Shown here one piece after another: positions 42,491 to 43,880 of a stretch of 43,880 nucleotides of DNA. This stretch comes from Gemmatimonadota bacterium. Its GTDB lineage: Bacteria > Gemmatimonadota > Gemmatimonadetes > Gemmatimonadales > Gemmatimonadaceae. The translations under genes were made by a program, and so were the position numbers. The DNA lies in assembly GCA_023249305.1 (NCBI GenBank), contig JAHFCU010000016.1, positions 1 to 43,880 of the forward strand, written 5' to 3'. The stretch's first letter is position 1. Every line of letters starts with the position of its first letter. The notes beneath the pieces were generated by a model that saw only the letters and a list, made by a program, of their open reading frames with translations, had not been told where the DNA came from and did no database searches.

Positions 42491-43880
42491 ATGCGGTCCC
42501 TTCGTTCGCGCTGGCCTGCCGTGACTCCGCTCCGGATGTCGTGCGTACCATTCGTGGTCGCGCTGTTCGTGGTCGCGTTCTTCGTGGTCGCTCTTCCGTT
42601 GCGCGCACAACGCGGCGCCCCGCCGGTGACGACCGCGCCGCAATGGCTCAACGCCGACTCGACGAAGAAGACCAATCAGTCCAACTTCCGCGCCATCGAG
42701 CAGTGGCCGACGCCCAATGAGTATCGCACGGCGAGCGGCTCGCCCGGTCCCAAGTACTGGCAGCAGAAGGTGGACTACACGATCAAGGCGGCGCTCGACA
42801 CGGTGAAGCACGAGATCAGCGGCACCGAGCGCGTGACGTACCACAACAACTCGCCGGGCGCCCTCGCGTACCTCTGGTTCATGCTCGACCAGAACGTCGA
42901 GCGGCCCGATTCGCGCGCCTACGTGTCGCGCCGGCCGCTCCCCAAAGGGCTCGCCAATCTGTCAGGCCAGGCGCTGCGACTGCTCGACCTCACCGGTGAA
43001 GAGGCACAGAAACTCGGCATGCGCATCGCCCGCGTGCGCGCGCTCGATCCCGCAGGCGGATTCCGCGACGCGCCGTTCTGGGTCAACGGCACGGCGGTGC
43101 GCGTCGAGTTGCCGACACCGGTCGCGAGCGGCCAGTCCACGCAGCTCGAGCTCGAGTGGGCGTACATCGTCCCCGAAGTCGGCCTCAACAACCAGCGCAA
43201 CGCTCGCGACCACGTGAAGGACGGCTGGGAGTACGAGATGGCACAGTGGTATCCGCGCGCCGCCGTGTACGATGACGTCAGCGGCTGGACTACCGACCAG
43301 TTCTACTCACAGGGCGAGTTCTATCAGGAGTTCGGCGACTTCGACGTTTCGATGACCGTGCCGCACGACCATATCGTGCGCGCCACGGGCGTGCTGCTGA
43401 ACCCAAACGACGTGCTCACCGCCACGCAGCGTGCGCGCCTCACGCAGGCGTGGAGTTCCGAAGCGCCCGTCTTCATCGTCCGGCCTGACGAAATCGCCAA
43501 GCCCGCGACACGCCCGACAGGCACCGCGCCACTGACCTGGCACTTCACCGCGCAAAACGTGCGCGACTTCGCATGGGCGAGTTCCAAGACGTTCATCTGG
43601 GACGCGATGGGCTTCCGCTACCAGAAAGGCGGCCGGCTCATCGAGCTGCATTCGGTCTATCCGCGCGACGCGATGCCGCTCTGGGATCAGTACAGCACCA
43701 AGGCCATCAAGCAGACGATGGTCACCTACGGGCGGATGGTCATCGAGTACCCGTACCCGCAGGCCAGCAACGTGCACGGCTCGGTGGGCGGCATGGAGTA
43801 CCCGATGATCGCCTTCTGCGGCGCGCGTCCGCGTCCGGATGGTACGTTCGACCCGTCGCTCAAGTGGCGCCTCATCTCGG
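42491..43880 (+). CDS. M1-type metallopeptidase, exported (C-terminal part outside window)
   Basis: Open frame from ATG 42491 to the window edge, about 463 residues seen. Signal peptide with a triple five-residue repeat (FVVAL, FVVAF, FVVAL), ending LRAQ near residue 40. The N-terminal beta domain is that of M1 (gluzincin) aminopeptidases: YWQQKVDYTIKAALDTVKHEISGTERVTYHNNSPGALAYLWFMLDQN, GWEYEMAQWYPRAAVYDD, and the substrate motif GGMEYPMIAF near residue 433, the counterpart of GAMEN. The HEXXH zinc site would lie just past the window. It probably cuts peptides in the periplasm. Confidence 0.9.
   Translation, partial: MRSLRSRWPAVTPLRMSCVPFVVALFVVAFFVVALPLRAQRGAPPVTTAPQWLNADSTKKTNQSNFRAIEQWPTPNEYRTASGSPGPKYWQQKVDYTIKAALDTVKHEISGTERVTYHNNSPGALAYLWFMLDQNVERPDSRAYVSRRPLPKGLANLSGQALRLLDLTGEEAQKLGMRIARVRALDPAGGFRDAPFWVNGTAVRVELPTPVASGQSTQLELEWAYIVPEVGLNNQRNARDHVKDGWEYEMAQWYPRAAVYDDVSGWTTDQFYSQGEFYQEFGDFDVSMTVPHDHIVRATGVLLNPNDVLTATQRARLTQAWSSEAPVFIVRPDEIAKPATRPTGTAPLTWHFTAQNVRDFAWASSKTFIWDAMGFRYQKGGRLIELHSVYPRDAMPLWDQYSTKAIKQTMVTYGRMVIEYPYPQASNVHGSVGGMEYPMIAFCGARPRPDGTFDPSLKWRLIS
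42551..42595 (+). repeat. 15-bp tandem repeat in a signal peptide, three copies
   Basis: Units TTCGTGGTCGCGCTG, TTCGTGGTCGCGTTC and TTCGTGGTCGCTCTT encode FVVAL-FVVAF-FVVAL, the hydrophobic core of the metallopeptidase signal peptide. Copy number changes would change its length by five residues. Confidence 0.85.

Overview
The window is a high-GC, densely coded stretch of a bacterial chromosome with no phage, IS element, CRISPR array, rRNA or tRNA that I can see. The likely source is a Gram-negative of the Gemmatimonadota type. This is inferred from three Ser/Thr kinases of the zinc-ribbon and propeller kinds, a TonB-dependent receptor with an N-terminal carboxypeptidase-regulatory-like domain, TolC/RND efflux genes, many secreted enzymes, and frequent genes with a TAnnnT element a few bases before a GTG/TTG/ATG start instead of a Shine-Dalgarno sequence. 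No phylogenetic marker is present, so the phylum is not proven.

Layout. 1-4.3 kb: two zinc-ribbon membrane Ser/Thr kinases (minus) around a diacylglycerol-kinase-family lipid kinase. 4.3-5.4 kb: a small unknown gene, divergent from a secreted peroxiredoxin whose peroxidatic cysteine codon is an in-frame TGA. 5.5-7.5 kb: agmatine-to-putrescine genes aguB-aguA. 7.6-10.4 kb: a solute-binding lipoprotein overlapping a chemoreceptor gene. 10.4-12.3 kb: queC, queE, queD (7-deazaguanine pathway). 12.4-16 kb: an NlpC/P60 hydrolase and a large TonB-dependent receptor, each followed by a candidate terminator. 16.2-18.8 kb: a glycerophosphodiesterase overlapping an ABC exporter. 19-23.7 kb: a small secreted protein, L-lactate permease, a Ycf46-like AAA ATPase and an orphan type II secretion F-domain protein. 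23.7-27.5 kb: an M28 peptidase and a kinase with an extracytoplasmic propeller. 27.7-30.1 kb: an acyltransferase, a four-TM protein and an alpha/beta hydrolase. 30.2-33.6 kb: an acyl-CoA dehydrogenase, an APH-type kinase and an alpha/beta hydrolase. 33.7-36 kb: a glycosidase-like protein. 36-42.4 kb: a TolC/adaptor/RND efflux operon and a HupE/UreJ-like protein. 42.5 kb to the end: a truncated M1-type metallopeptidase.

Main discovery candidate. The peroxiredoxin gene (4830-5414) reads through one TGA at exactly the peroxidatic position of the PxxxTxxC motif. A perfect 7-bp stem with an 8-nt G-containing loop starts 14 nt after the TGA, as expected for a bacterial SECIS element. Reading frame and family sequence continue unbroken for another 116 codons, and the protein has no cysteine anywhere. 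I read it as an exported selenocysteine peroxiredoxin.

Other points worth attention: a seven-copy, roughly 45-nt pyrimidine-rich intergenic repeat family, often abutting start codons; a QueD in which the first zinc-ligand histidine is arginine; a binding-protein/chemoreceptor pair; an acyl-CoA dehydrogenase/APH-kinase pair that mirrors ACAD10/11 and LvaA/LvaC; and alanine/glycine-rich hydrophobic inserts in the TonB-dependent receptor. No intergenic gap exceeds 300 bases; the longest (19193-19442 and 12978-13194) are described below.
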